NCBI RefSeq assembly: GCF_001592945.1
Contig: NZ_LRPB01000023.1
Coordinates: 744,001 to 808,000 of the forward strand
Direction: 5' to 3'
Length of the DNA: 64,000 bases
Source of the DNA: Roseivirga seohaensis
GTDB lineage: Bacteria; Bacteroidota; Bacteroidia; Cytophagales; Cyclobacteriaceae
The notes beneath the pieces are model-generated. The model did no database searches and was not told where the DNA came from. It worked only from the letters and a program-made list of their open reading frames with translations. The position numbers and the translations under genes were made by a program. Below, piece by piece: positions 1 through 7,842 of this stretch; position 1 is the stretch's first letter; every line of letters starts with the position of its first letter.

Positions 1-318
1 GCTGGTGCTGGTGGGGCAGCGCATTTGCCGGGTATGGTGGCTTCATTAACTACATTGCCTGTAATTGGTGTGCCTGTAAAATCAAGTAACTCTATTGATG
101 GTTGGGATTCAGTGCTTTCTATTTTACAGATGCCAGGGGGAGTACCTGTTGCAACTGTTGCGCTTGATGGTGCAAAAAATGCAGGAATTCTGGCAGCTCA
201 AATCGTGGGTACTTTTAACGAAAAGGTGGCTGAAAACCTGAAGTCGTACAAAACAGAAATGCGTAAAAAAGTAGAAGACAGCGTAGAAGAGTTAGCGACT
301 AAAGGCTGGAAAAAATAG
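1..318 (+). CDS. purE: 5-(carboxyamino)imidazole ribonucleotide mutase, 3' part
   Basis: The reading frame is open from the first base, so the gene starts outside the window. The visible 105 residues begin [15 protein letters not shown], the conserved AGGAAHLPG segment of class I PurE, followed by [10 protein letters not shown] and the [11 protein letters not shown] loop. PurE converts N5-CAIR to CAIR in de novo purine synthesis in the cytoplasm. A TTG at base 25 could open a shorter frame, but it lies inside the conserved core and is not a start. purK is the usual neighbour and is not visible here. The tail is charged ([17 protein letters not shown]), as is normal for the family. Confidence 0.95.
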   Translation, partial: AGAGGAAHLPGMVASLTTLPVIGVPVKSSNSIDGWDSVLSILQMPGGVPVATVALDGAKNAGILAAQIVGTFNEKVAENLKSYKTEMRKKVEDSVEELATKGWKK

Positions 319-367
319 AGCCAATGCCTAGGCTTAGGTGTAACTTCTTTCTCGTCTCACTCAGATT

Positions 368-589
368 TTATATTTCAAATTCTAACTCGTTCATGCCTGA
401 ATATTGAAAATCGAACCAATATTCATATTCTGAATACTGAATGCAGTCCTCTAAAACTTGATCGGGCAAATTAAGCCTAACAAAACTTGTTTGTGGCAAC
501 CATTCCCTAAGTCTCAAAGCCTGATCAAAAGGCAATCTCGAAACCTGAATATATCCAGTGCCTAAGTCGATGTGGGGATACGCTTTCAT
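368..589 (-). CDS. small conserved-type hypothetical protein (73 aa)
   Basis: I do not recognise this family. The 73-residue protein is acidic and aromatic-rich (YSEYEYWFDFQYSG), with no signal peptide or membrane segment. It has a proper ATG and a composition unlike a shadow frame, and it fills the space between purE and the AsmA gene. It converges with purE, with 49 bp between the stop codons. It may be a cytoplasmic protein similar to small hypotheticals common in Cytophagales. No function can be assigned. Confidence 0.55.
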   Translation of the reverse strand: MKAYPHIDLGTGYIQVSRLPFDQALRLREWLPQTSFVRLNLPDQVLEDCIQYSEYEYWFDFQYSGMNELEFEI

Positions 590-666
590 TTGAGTGCAAG
601 TCTAAACAATTCTAACACGTTTAACTTAATCTTCTGTTTATCAGATTGTTAATTTTGTGTATCTAA

Positions 667-703
667 AACAACAAGTCGCTCGTAACTCAAGCGACTTATT
701 GTT
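667..703 (-). terminator. intrinsic terminator after the AsmA-like gene
   Basis: A 14-bp inverted repeat (arms 667-680 and 690-703, one mismatch, 9-nt loop) lies 45 bp past the stop of the minus-strand AsmA-like gene. On the minus strand it is followed by a short T-rich stretch (GTTTTAG). Position and orientation fit termination of that gene. Confidence 0.6.
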
Positions 704-747
704 AAGATGATAGAATGCACTAAAATGTTACAGGTCTGGTTCAGAAA

Positions 748-3700
748 TTATTCTTCATTGCCTCCATTCCCTTTTTTCTTTTTCAATAAACCTTTTAAAA
801 CACTTTCTGCTTTTTTCTTTGCTTCTTCAAGCTTCTGATCTGTCGTGTCTGGTTTAACTCCGAGTTTGCCAGCTAGTTTTAAAGCAACACTATCTTTTTG
901 TGCTTTCAATAAGGAATCAGCCTTAGATTTCAATTCCGTTTTCTTGGCATCTAATACTAGGCTAGCAGAATCTTTAGCCTGCTCTACCATAGCTTCTACT
1001 TCTTGTTTTGCTTCTTCTTTCTTTTCGTCCACTTTGGCTTTTACCGAAGCTGTGACCGCACTCTTTACGTCTGTGCCATCACCACTTCCAACACTTCTAA
1101 CCCCAAATTCTGGTTTAGCATAGGTTCCACTCATGCCAATGTTTAATCTTACGGTACTACTTGTAGCGGCTGAGCTACCTGTGATTTGCGAAACCAAACT
1201 ATTGAGTTGCGTGCCTATTTGTCCAGCTTGAACGTCCATGGCAAGGGTGTAGTCGATCGACCCATCAATTCCTGTGCTACCTGCAATTGTGGTTTTATAA
1301 TCGCCAAGCTTTACATCAAAGGGCTTTACAAATAGCCTTCCTTCTTTAATTTCGGCCGACATTTTCACTTTATCTAGAGTGGTGGTAGAAAGCTTTTGAA
1401 GTTTGGTAAGTGAAGTTAAGCCCGTAACGATTTTTGAGTCTTGATCTAAACTTGCCTGTAATAATTGCAATACACCGCTACCAGTCAGGGTGCTATAATC
1501 AGGCATCATGTCTGCGCCCAAAGCTCCTGCCATTGAAAAATCAGTAGATAAAAGTCCTTGCGTTCTTTCTGCTATAGGGGCTAATTTCTGGATCATCTCA
1601 ATGCTCTGAAACGATTGTGGGATTGAAATCTCCTTTACTTTGAACCCAAATGCAAAGAGTGGTTTTTCGGGCTTACTGTCATAAGAACCTTGTAAACCTA
1701 CGGTACCGTTGAGGGTTTTCATATTGGCGTTGTCAAGGGCTACTTTTCCATCCTTTACTACCAAACCACTTTTTACCTCTTTAAGCTCAAGCTTATTGTA
1801 CATCACTTTATTTACTGAAGCGTTCATGTTGAACTCCACGTTTTCTGGAATTCTAACTACTTCCATTGGCTCGCCATTTTCGTCAACCGCCTCATCTTCT
1901 GATTCGGTCATCCATTCGTTAACATTAAGTACATCGGCTGTAGCATTCAGATTACCTTTAAGCTTTCCTTCATTTAAGGCAAAGCCCAAGTAATTTTCAA
2001 TTTTACCTGTGGCGTTAAAATTGGTTTCTCCAGCCGAGCCGCTTAGCTCGTTTAGGTTAATGCTGCTTTTATCGAAAGTGGTATTGGCAGAAGCTACTTT
2101 GAATGTTTTGCCCATGGCTTCATCGGTATACACTAGGTTCTTAACGTTCAAAGCTCCTTTGGTATCTAAGTTCTGATAACGCTCGTTCTCAATATCGCTC
2201 ATGCGGCCTTTTGAGCTTAAATCGGCAGTAATAATTCCAGAGGCTTGAACACCTTCCATTGGGTAAATTTTGAAGATTTTCTCAAGGTCGATTGTTCCTT
2301 TCGCGGTAGCATCCCATTCAAAATTGTCTGGGTTTTGTAGCATCAATTTGGCCTGAAATGGCTGCCCATCCATCATAAAGTCCATATTGGAAACATTGAT
2401 TTTGGTGTCATTCATTTTACCTGTTGGGTTAAGAACTTCTGCCATCACATTGATTTTCTCTAGTGGAATAGGGAACTCGGTAGACTGGATTAAACCGTCT
2501 TTCAAGTTCATAGTAATATCTAGCGTAGGAATAATAGATTGTATGCTATCATATTTACCGTTGGCTTTTGCATTTAAGGTCAAAATTCCATCTAAGATGA
2601 GCCCTTCAATCGGTAGCATACTATTGAGGTCTTTAAGATTTAAAGTTCCTTTCATGTCCGCATCGATAGGGTAATCTTTAAGATTGGCCACTTTCAGTCT
2701 TGCGTCAAAAGGATTTTTCCCAAAATCAACATGCATTTTCTTTAAGTCGATAACCGTATTTTCTATTACTCCATCGGGGTTATCTACATTTAAAGTAAGT
2801 TGGATGTTGTTAATTGCCTCGGGTAAATCGGGGTACTGAACAGAGGCGTCATCAATGTTAAGAGTAAGATTGAAAGCTGGCATTTCTGTTTCTGAATACC
2901 TTCCCTTTACCATTCCACTGAACGACACATTTCCTGCGGCTTTTACATCGTCAAAACTTTCAGTGTATGCTCCCGGAATTAGGGAGAATATTTTTTTGAA
3001 TTCTGATGAAGGAGAACTGAATGAAAGATCCATTCCGTAAGCATCATCGAACATGGTAAATGAGCCATTGGCGGCCAAAGGAAATTCGTTAATTAAAAAC
3101 TCATTCTCTTTAAACGTGAACTTCATGTTTGGTAAATCCATGCTCATAACTAAGTCCATTGTGATAGACTTGTTGGTTACATATTCTGTTCCATCATAAG
3201 TAAATGTGGCCTCATCTACTTTTCCTTCAGAAATCAAATCAAAAATATCTTCAGCAAAATCGCCTTTACCAGAAATGTTAATTCCGTTGAGTTGCGTAAA
3301 AACTTGTGTCGACTGGTCGAAGTAAATAAACGCACCATTTGAAATTGAAAAGCTATTGATTCCGAAGCTCATTGAATTCTCAGACTCTGTTTCTGCAGTT
3401 TCGCTTACTTCAGCAGAAGCTTTCATTATATCGTAGTTGGCTGTTCCATCTTCTAAAACGATGATGGTAATGTCTGGAGTTTCTAGGTTTACTCCTTTGA
3501 TGGTAATGGCATCGCCAAAAAGCACTTCTTTTAAGTTGATTTGTGCCTCTAGATTTTCTACGCTTGCCAAAGTATCGCCTTCAAAAACGCCTTTGCCAAT
3601 AATGCCAAAATCGCCTAAGCTTACTGTGAAATCAGGAAAATTTTTAATCAGCGAGAGCCCAAATTTATCAACATCAAAGAATAAAGTGGCTTCGGTGTTT

Positions 3701-3819
3701 TTGTCGAATTCAGAAACAATTTTATCCCGGATTTTATCTTTGAAAAATACAGGAATGAGTAGCAACAACAAAAAGATGACTAGAAATATTCCTAGAAGAA
3801 TTTTAAAAAAGCGTTTCAT
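748..3819 (-). CDS. AsmA family protein
   Basis: 1023 residues. A single N-terminal membrane anchor (about residues 4-26, FFKILLGIFLVIFLLLLL) is followed by a very long beta-rich region with repeated short strands and AsmA-like segments such as GTLNLKDLNSMLP. The C-terminal AsmA_2-like region lies at about 600-900. AsmA/TamB-like proteins anchor in the inner membrane and extend through the periplasm. They are linked to phospholipid transport and outer-membrane homeostasis; the role here is inferred from the family. The last roughly 100 residues are unusual: a Lys/Glu/Ala-rich, probably coiled-coil tail (KVDEKKEEAKQEVEAMVEQA, then more of the same). The gene stands alone, with its own promoter-like element and terminator. 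Confidence 0.85.
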   Translation of the reverse strand: MKRFFKILLGIFLVIFLLLLLIPVFFKDKIRDKIVSEFDKNTEATLFFDVDKFGLSLIKNFPDFTVSLGDFGIIGKGVFEGDTLASVENLEAQINLKEVLFGDAITIKGVNLETPDITIIVLEDGTANYDIMKASAEVSETAETESENSMSFGINSFSISNGAFIYFDQSTQVFTQLNGINISGKGDFAEDIFDLISEGKVDEATFTYDGTEYVTNKSITMDLVMSMDLPNMKFTFKENEFLINEFPLAANGSFTMFDDAYGMDLSFSSPSSEFKKIFSLIPGAYTESFDDVKAAGNVSFSGMVKGRYSETEMPAFNLTLNIDDASVQYPDLPEAINNIQLTLNVDNPDGVIENTVIDLKKMHVDFGKNPFDARLKVANLKDYPIDADMKGTLNLKDLNSMLPIEGLILDGILTLNAKANGKYDSIQSIIPTLDITMNLKDGLIQSTEFPIPLEKINVMAEVLNPTGKMNDTKINVSNMDFMMDGQPFQAKLMLQNPDNFEWDATAKGTIDLEKIFKIYPMEGVQASGIITADLSSKGRMSDIENERYQNLDTKGALNVKNLVYTDEAMGKTFKVASANTTFDKSSINLNELSGSAGETNFNATGKIENYLGFALNEGKLKGNLNATADVLNVNEWMTESEDEAVDENGEPMEVVRIPENVEFNMNASVNKVMYNKLELKEVKSGLVVKDGKVALDNANMKTLNGTVGLQGSYDSKPEKPLFAFGFKVKEISIPQSFQSIEMIQKLAPIAERTQGLLSTDFSMAGALGADMMPDYSTLTGSGVLQLLQASLDQDSKIVTGLTSLTKLQKLSTTTLDKVKMSAEIKEGRLFVKPFDVKLGDYKTTIAGSTGIDGSIDYTLAMDVQAGQIGTQLNSLVSQITGSSAATSSTVRLNIGMSGTYAKPEFGVRSVGSGDGTDVKSAVTASVKAKVDEKKEEAKQEVEAMVEQAKDSASLVLDAKKTELKSKADSLLKAQKDSVALKLAGKLGVKPDTTDQKLEEAKKKAESVLKGLLKKKKGNGGNEE

Positions 3820-3841
3820 ACAACCTTAGTTTTTTATACTA

Positions 3842-3849
3842 CAAAAGTA
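3842..3849 (-). promoter_or_regulatory. -7 promoter element (TACTTTTG) for the AsmA-like gene
   Basis: On the minus strand this reads TACTTTTG, an exact match to the Bacteroidota -7 consensus TAnnTTTG, and its last base is 22 nt before the ATG at 3819. I see no good TTTG -33 box at the expected distance. Confidence 0.5.
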
Positions 3850-3909
3850 AATAATTAACTAAGAAGTAGCTTTGATGTTATGAAAATGAAGGTTAAATAA
3901 TCTTGAAGC

Positions 3910-4446
3910 TTATGATTTTAACTGTCGAATCTTTCTAGGGCCATACCATAACCATATGCCTGAAACGGATAGGATTAATAAACCAATTCCCAGAACATTC
4001 ATAGAAATGAGCTTAAATAATTCAGAAATTATGCTGCCGTCATGAATTTGCTCGATCCAATCAGAGTTTCTTTTGGCTACAGAATAAACTTCTAGTGTTT
4101 TGGCGTCTACTTGAACTTCCCAGCTTCCAGTGTCAAAAATTACTTTCGCAATTCCTTTGGTAGGTCTGTATTCAATTCTGTCAAAATTTGAGGCGTTCAA
4201 TCCTAAACTGTCTACCGCCTGAATGGAGACTTCAGCTAAACGGTGAACAGGCTGCCATCCTGAAATGTCTAGAGTTTCTCCTGTTTGAGTAGGGGGTTGT
4301 AGAATATCAATATTCTTTTTCCAGCCTAAAATAAGGCCCGTAATTGAACTTATAATTAAAAAGACCACGATGAACAAACCGAGTGTTTTGTGGATTTGAC
4401 GATATGATCTTATGCTTTTTACAAGTTTAACAGGAGCCTTCGCCAT
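3910..4446 (-). CDS. PepSY-associated membrane protein
   Basis: 178 residues with two membrane segments (about 23-45 and 145-168) enclosing a periplasmic PepSY-like domain. Typical features are the N-terminal RQIHKTLGLF segment, the central strand run (FDRIEYRPTKGIAKVIFDTG) and EQIHDGS before the second helix, ending in GIWLWYGPRKIR. Such proteins are often tied to iron or TonB systems or to redox at the membrane. No iron gene adjoins it here, so the role is open. It is transcribed divergently from the transglutaminase-like gene at 4661, across a 214-bp region. Confidence 0.75.
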   Translation of the reverse strand: MAKAPVKLVKSIRSYRQIHKTLGLFIVVFLIISSITGLILGWKKNIDILQPPTQTGETLDISGWQPVHRLAEVSIQAVDSLGLNASNFDRIEYRPTKGIAKVIFDTGSWEVQVDAKTLEVYSVAKRNSDWIEQIHDGSIISELFKLISMNVLGIGLLILSVSGIWLWYGPRKIRQLKS

Positions 4447-4572
4447 AAGTGAATGAGTTTTGCTGAAAGCCCGAATAAGTGGAATTTAAGTGGAATCCGC
4501 AACCCTATTTACAGGAACAGAGCATTGATCTTATAGCCAAGCTAATCATTGAAAATTAACCAGACATAAATT

Positions 4573-4622
4573 ATATGTTACGTAATTTGCTTTTATGTTA
4601 TGCTAATGTTACCTTAATGTTA
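4573..4622 (+). repeat. four direct repeats of T(A/T)ATGTTA upstream of a promoter
   Basis: ATGTTA occurs at 4575, 4595, 4606 and 4617, each preceded by TA, AT or TT. The spacings of 20, 11 and 11 bp are close to whole helical turns. The array ends just upstream of the -7 element at 4643-4650. This arrangement suggests a regulator binding array; no regulator is identified. Confidence 0.45.
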
Positions 4623-4642
4623 ACAATTGTTTTATAGATTGA

Positions 4643-4650
4643 TAACTTTG
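4643..4650 (+). promoter_or_regulatory. -7 promoter element (TAACTTTG) for the transglutaminase-like gene
   Basis: TAACTTTG matches the Bacteroidota -7 consensus TAnnTTTG exactly and lies 10 nt before the ATG at 4661, so the leader would be very short. A -33 TTTG at the right distance is not clear; the ATGTTA repeats occupy that position. Confidence 0.5.
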
Positions 4651-4660
4651 CGCCTAGATA

Positions 4661-5521
4661 ATGAGAAAAAGAAGGTATATATGGTTGATAATAGTATTGG
4701 GGTTTCTCCATGTCAACCTGTATGCTCAAGCTCCTATTCAGCAAAATGTTTTAGCACAGACGCTAAGTAAAGCAGATCTATTTCTTGCCGATATTGAGCC
4801 AGAACAAAGAGAAGATGCGTATAAAAACCTTAGTCAGCTTATTGAAAGCCTAGAGGTTATAAGAGAAAAGGAGTCAGATGACGATGTTTTTTTGCGCAAA
4901 GTATTCCTGAAAACAAATAGAAAAGTACTTCGCAGATATAGCCTTTTCTCTGATTTTTCTGAAACTCTTTCTACTGGAAATTACGGTTGCTTATCTGGCA
5001 CGATTCTGTACTCACTTGTACTTTCTCATTTCAATTTTGATTTTACTGCCATTGAGCTTTCAGACCATGTTTATTTGTTGGTTGAGAATGGTGAATCGAA
5101 ATTTATTTTTGAATCTACCCTAGGTTCAAGAGGCTTTATTGCGAACAAGCAAGATATAGAAAATGCGCTTAGTGGCTATAGTGAGCGATCCATGATCAAT
5201 CAATCAATGGCAGCCGTGGCTTCGTATAGAAGTAGTGAGCAAGCTTCTTCGATTAATAATCGTATAGGTTTAAGAGAACTAGCAGGTTTGCAGTTGTATA
5301 ATAAGGCTATCGAAAATTTTAAAAACACTGAATTGATTCTTTCGTTAGAACATGCTGAAGCGTCTCATGAGCTTTACCCTTCAGTTAGAATAAAACAACT
5401 TATGCAGTTATTAGTAAACGAAATCCTTTATAGTGAAGGCTTAACCAAAGAGGTAAAAGAAAACGCCTTGAAGAATTACATTTCTCACGTTCGTGAGAAT
5501 AAGATTAGTCAAACCAAATAG
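4661..5521 (+). CDS. secreted transglutaminase-like (papain-fold) protein
   Basis: 286 residues with a signal peptide (about 1-23, cleaved after YAQ). The core reads NYGCLSGT (Cys110), then SDHVYLL (His136), then FESTLG (Glu151). This Cys-His-Glu order and spacing match the transglutaminase-like/SirB1-type papain fold, where the Cys sits in a G-x-C-x-S-G-T turn. I infer a secreted or periplasmic cysteine hydrolase or a degenerate relative; the substrate is unknown. The remaining 120 residues are helical. It has its own promoter-like element and upstream repeats, and it converges with the OmpA/PD40 gene 9 bp downstream. Confidence 0.6.
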   Translation: MRKRRYIWLIIVLGFLHVNLYAQAPIQQNVLAQTLSKADLFLADIEPEQREDAYKNLSQLIESLEVIREKESDDDVFLRKVFLKTNRKVLRRYSLFSDFSETLSTGNYGCLSGTILYSLVLSHFNFDFTAIELSDHVYLLVENGESKFIFESTLGSRGFIANKQDIENALSGYSERSMINQSMAAVASYRSSEQASSINNRIGLRELAGLQLYNKAIENFKNTELILSLEHAEASHELYPSVRIKQLMQLLVNEILYSEGLTKEVKENALKNYISHVRENKISQTK

Positions 5522-5530
5522 GTTTCCTCT

Positions 5531-7753
5531 CTACATACTTATAATGGTGAACTCAACCCTTCGGTTTATGGCTCTACCCATTACGGTTCTATTGGTAGTG
5601 ATTGGTTCACTTTCTCCGTGCCATACAAACTGAAGTCTGTCTTCTTTAATGCCCAAGGTAGCAAGTGCTTTTTTGACAGTTTCCACTCTTCTTCTAGATA
5701 AGTCGATATTATACTCTAAGGTGCCATAATTATCGGTATGGCCAGCCAGTTCAACAATCGCTGTTGGGTAGTCATTCATAAACTGGGCAAGGTTCCGAAT
5801 TTCCGTCCACGACCTCGGTTTAAGTAGATCTTTATCGAAATCGAAGAATACATTTCGGATAATAAACGAAGCGCCAGGGGCTGCTTTTACCACTTGTGCA
5901 TTTACGTTTATGATTGGAGCTTGTACACCACTCACCAAAGCATTAGATTCCAATGGTTCTTGTCCTAATTCTTTACGCTGTGCATTTAATAGCTCAAATG
6001 TATCTCTCTTAATTTGAGGTAAGCTCAAGTCAATTGCTACCGCCTTCATAATATCATTAGGCACACTAATAGGTTCTCCTGTTGCTAAATCGGCACTATC
6101 CAGATCTAGTTTATCAAGCGTTACGGCATACACATTGATTTCAGAAATATCAAGAAGGTCAATAGTGGCGCCTACAGGAATGAAGCCTGGTATTTCGGCC
6201 CTATAACTATAGATTTCATCGGCAGGTAATTCAATGCAGTAGTTTCCGGCAGCATCGGTTCTTACTCGGCCTACTTCAACACCATCTCTTAGCCTAGAGA
6301 AAACTACCTCCGCATCCAATGGGTTGCCTGTTTCGGGGTCTGCTATGGTACCACATAAGGTTACCAATCGTAACTGACGAGTTACTAACGGTAAAGTTAA
6401 GGAATGAATATCTAAGTCATTGCCTTCTACCTCTCTACAGAAATAAGCAAAAGAGCCATCGTGTGGAATGAAAAGGAACATGTCATCCACCTCAGTGTTA
6501 ATCACGGGGCCTAGGTTTTCTGGCTCCGTCCAGCTAGTCCATGAATTATCAAGGCGTCTGGTAACAAAAATATCTTTCTTACCATAACCACTATGTCCTT
6601 CAGAAGTGAAGAACATGGTTTTCTTATCAGGCATTAGGAATTGGCCTTCTTCTTCGCCAGCAGAGTTGATTACAGGCCCCATATGTAATGGTTCTGTCCA
6701 TAAACCATCCTTCTGCAAAAAGCTTACATATAAATCTCTTCCTCCTTCTGTGCCCCTTCCTTCTTCAGAAATAAGTAAAATTTCACTATCGGGTGTGAGC
6801 CAAAAATTTACATTTCTATGAACATTGATGTCGTTAAAAATCTTAAGGTTGTTTGGTTTGGTCCACTCAGTTTTGGATATCCTCTGACTTTTTGAAATAC
6901 CATATTTCATTCCGCCAGGTAAGTACTGGTTTCCTAGAATAATCAACTCTTCATCTTCTTGAAGGAATGAGCTTATAAAATTTGGGTCGGGATTGTTGAG
7001 TACATCTCCGATATTTTTTGCCTGCCCCCAATCTAGGGTGGTTGAGTCAAAATCGGAATACCAGATATCTTCTAAGTCTTCCTCACCGCCTACATTTTCT
7101 GGATGCCCCCTTCTGCTGAAATAGAGTGTTTTCTTGTCTTTGGTCATCAGGGGTTTTATCTCTCTATTGGTACTGTTTACCAAATCATTAAGTCTATACA
7201 CCATCAATTTGGTATTGATATTGGGCATTAAGTTGATTTTTGCCTCTATAGGTTCTTGAGAGTTAGAAACACCAATACAGTCAATGGCAGTAAAGCCATC
7301 AACAGATTTTCCGTCTATTACAATTTTTACCGCTTTTACATTGTAAGGGGTTTTATCCAAAAATATTCTGAACATTCTGTGCAATTCACTTACTGGCCCT
7401 GGGGCTTGTTTAAATACAGAATACTCATTGTCATCATCATCGTACAAAAATACTTCTCTAATGGCTCCTGGATTAAAGGTTTCACCAATGGCAATTTGCT
7501 CAATGGGCATTTCTAGATCGAATTGCACCTTTACAAACTCAACAGTATTAGGATTAAAGGGAGACCAAGCACTTGGATTATCACCGCCAGCAGGAAGTAC
7601 ATTGGGTTTGCCCAGCACTTGCTTGGCTGAGCCTTGTAATTCTGAAATTTCGGAGGAATAATCAATCACACGAGAAGCCCACTGAACTGTGGTTTGGGAA
7701 TAGGTTGTAGAAAAACACAATACCCAAAGAAGCGTACAAAAGACAATTCTCAT
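5531..7753 (-). CDS. OmpA family protein with PD40 repeats and carboxypeptidase-like domain
   Basis: About 740 residues. After a signal peptide (MRIVFCTLLWVLCFSTTYSQ) comes a discoidin-like beta region, then a PD40/WD40-like propeller (repeats such as KKTLYFSRRG, KKTMFFTSEG and GSFAYFCREV, about 190-470). Next is a carboxypeptidase regulatory-like beta sandwich (CGTIADPETGNPLDAEV, about 480-560). The C-terminal 106 residues form an OmpA peptidoglycan-binding domain (FFDFDKDLL, ELAGHTDNYG, NIDLSRRR). Such proteins anchor the outer membrane to peptidoglycan and are common in Bacteroidota, often near gliding or type IX secretion genes, none of which are seen here. An upstream ATG at 7771 would add six residues; 7753 gives the better signal peptide. 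Confidence 0.88.
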   Translation of the reverse strand: MRIVFCTLLWVLCFSTTYSQTTVQWASRVIDYSSEISELQGSAKQVLGKPNVLPAGGDNPSAWSPFNPNTVEFVKVQFDLEMPIEQIAIGETFNPGAIREVFLYDDDDNEYSVFKQAPGPVSELHRMFRIFLDKTPYNVKAVKIVIDGKSVDGFTAIDCIGVSNSQEPIEAKINLMPNINTKLMVYRLNDLVNSTNREIKPLMTKDKKTLYFSRRGHPENVGGEEDLEDIWYSDFDSTTLDWGQAKNIGDVLNNPDPNFISSFLQEDEELIILGNQYLPGGMKYGISKSQRISKTEWTKPNNLKIFNDINVHRNVNFWLTPDSEILLISEEGRGTEGGRDLYVSFLQKDGLWTEPLHMGPVINSAGEEEGQFLMPDKKTMFFTSEGHSGYGKKDIFVTRRLDNSWTSWTEPENLGPVINTEVDDMFLFIPHDGSFAYFCREVEGNDLDIHSLTLPLVTRQLRLVTLCGTIADPETGNPLDAEVVFSRLRDGVEVGRVRTDAAGNYCIELPADEIYSYRAEIPGFIPVGATIDLLDISEINVYAVTLDKLDLDSADLATGEPISVPNDIMKAVAIDLSLPQIKRDTFELLNAQRKELGQEPLESNALVSGVQAPIINVNAQVVKAAPGASFIIRNVFFDFDKDLLKPRSWTEIRNLAQFMNDYPTAIVELAGHTDNYGTLEYNIDLSRRRVETVKKALATLGIKEDRLQFVWHGESEPITTNRTVMGRAINRRVEFTIISM

Positions 7754-7842
7754 AAAAGTGGAAACACACATGTTAATTGGGACTCAATAATAACCAATTA
7801 TAACAAGTAAATGAATATTTAAAGGAAGCAAATAGCCTTTTT

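Noticed and set aside
25-318. TTG at base 25 as the start of purE
   Set aside because: The conserved AGGAAHLPG segment continues upstream to base 1, so the gene is cut by the window edge.
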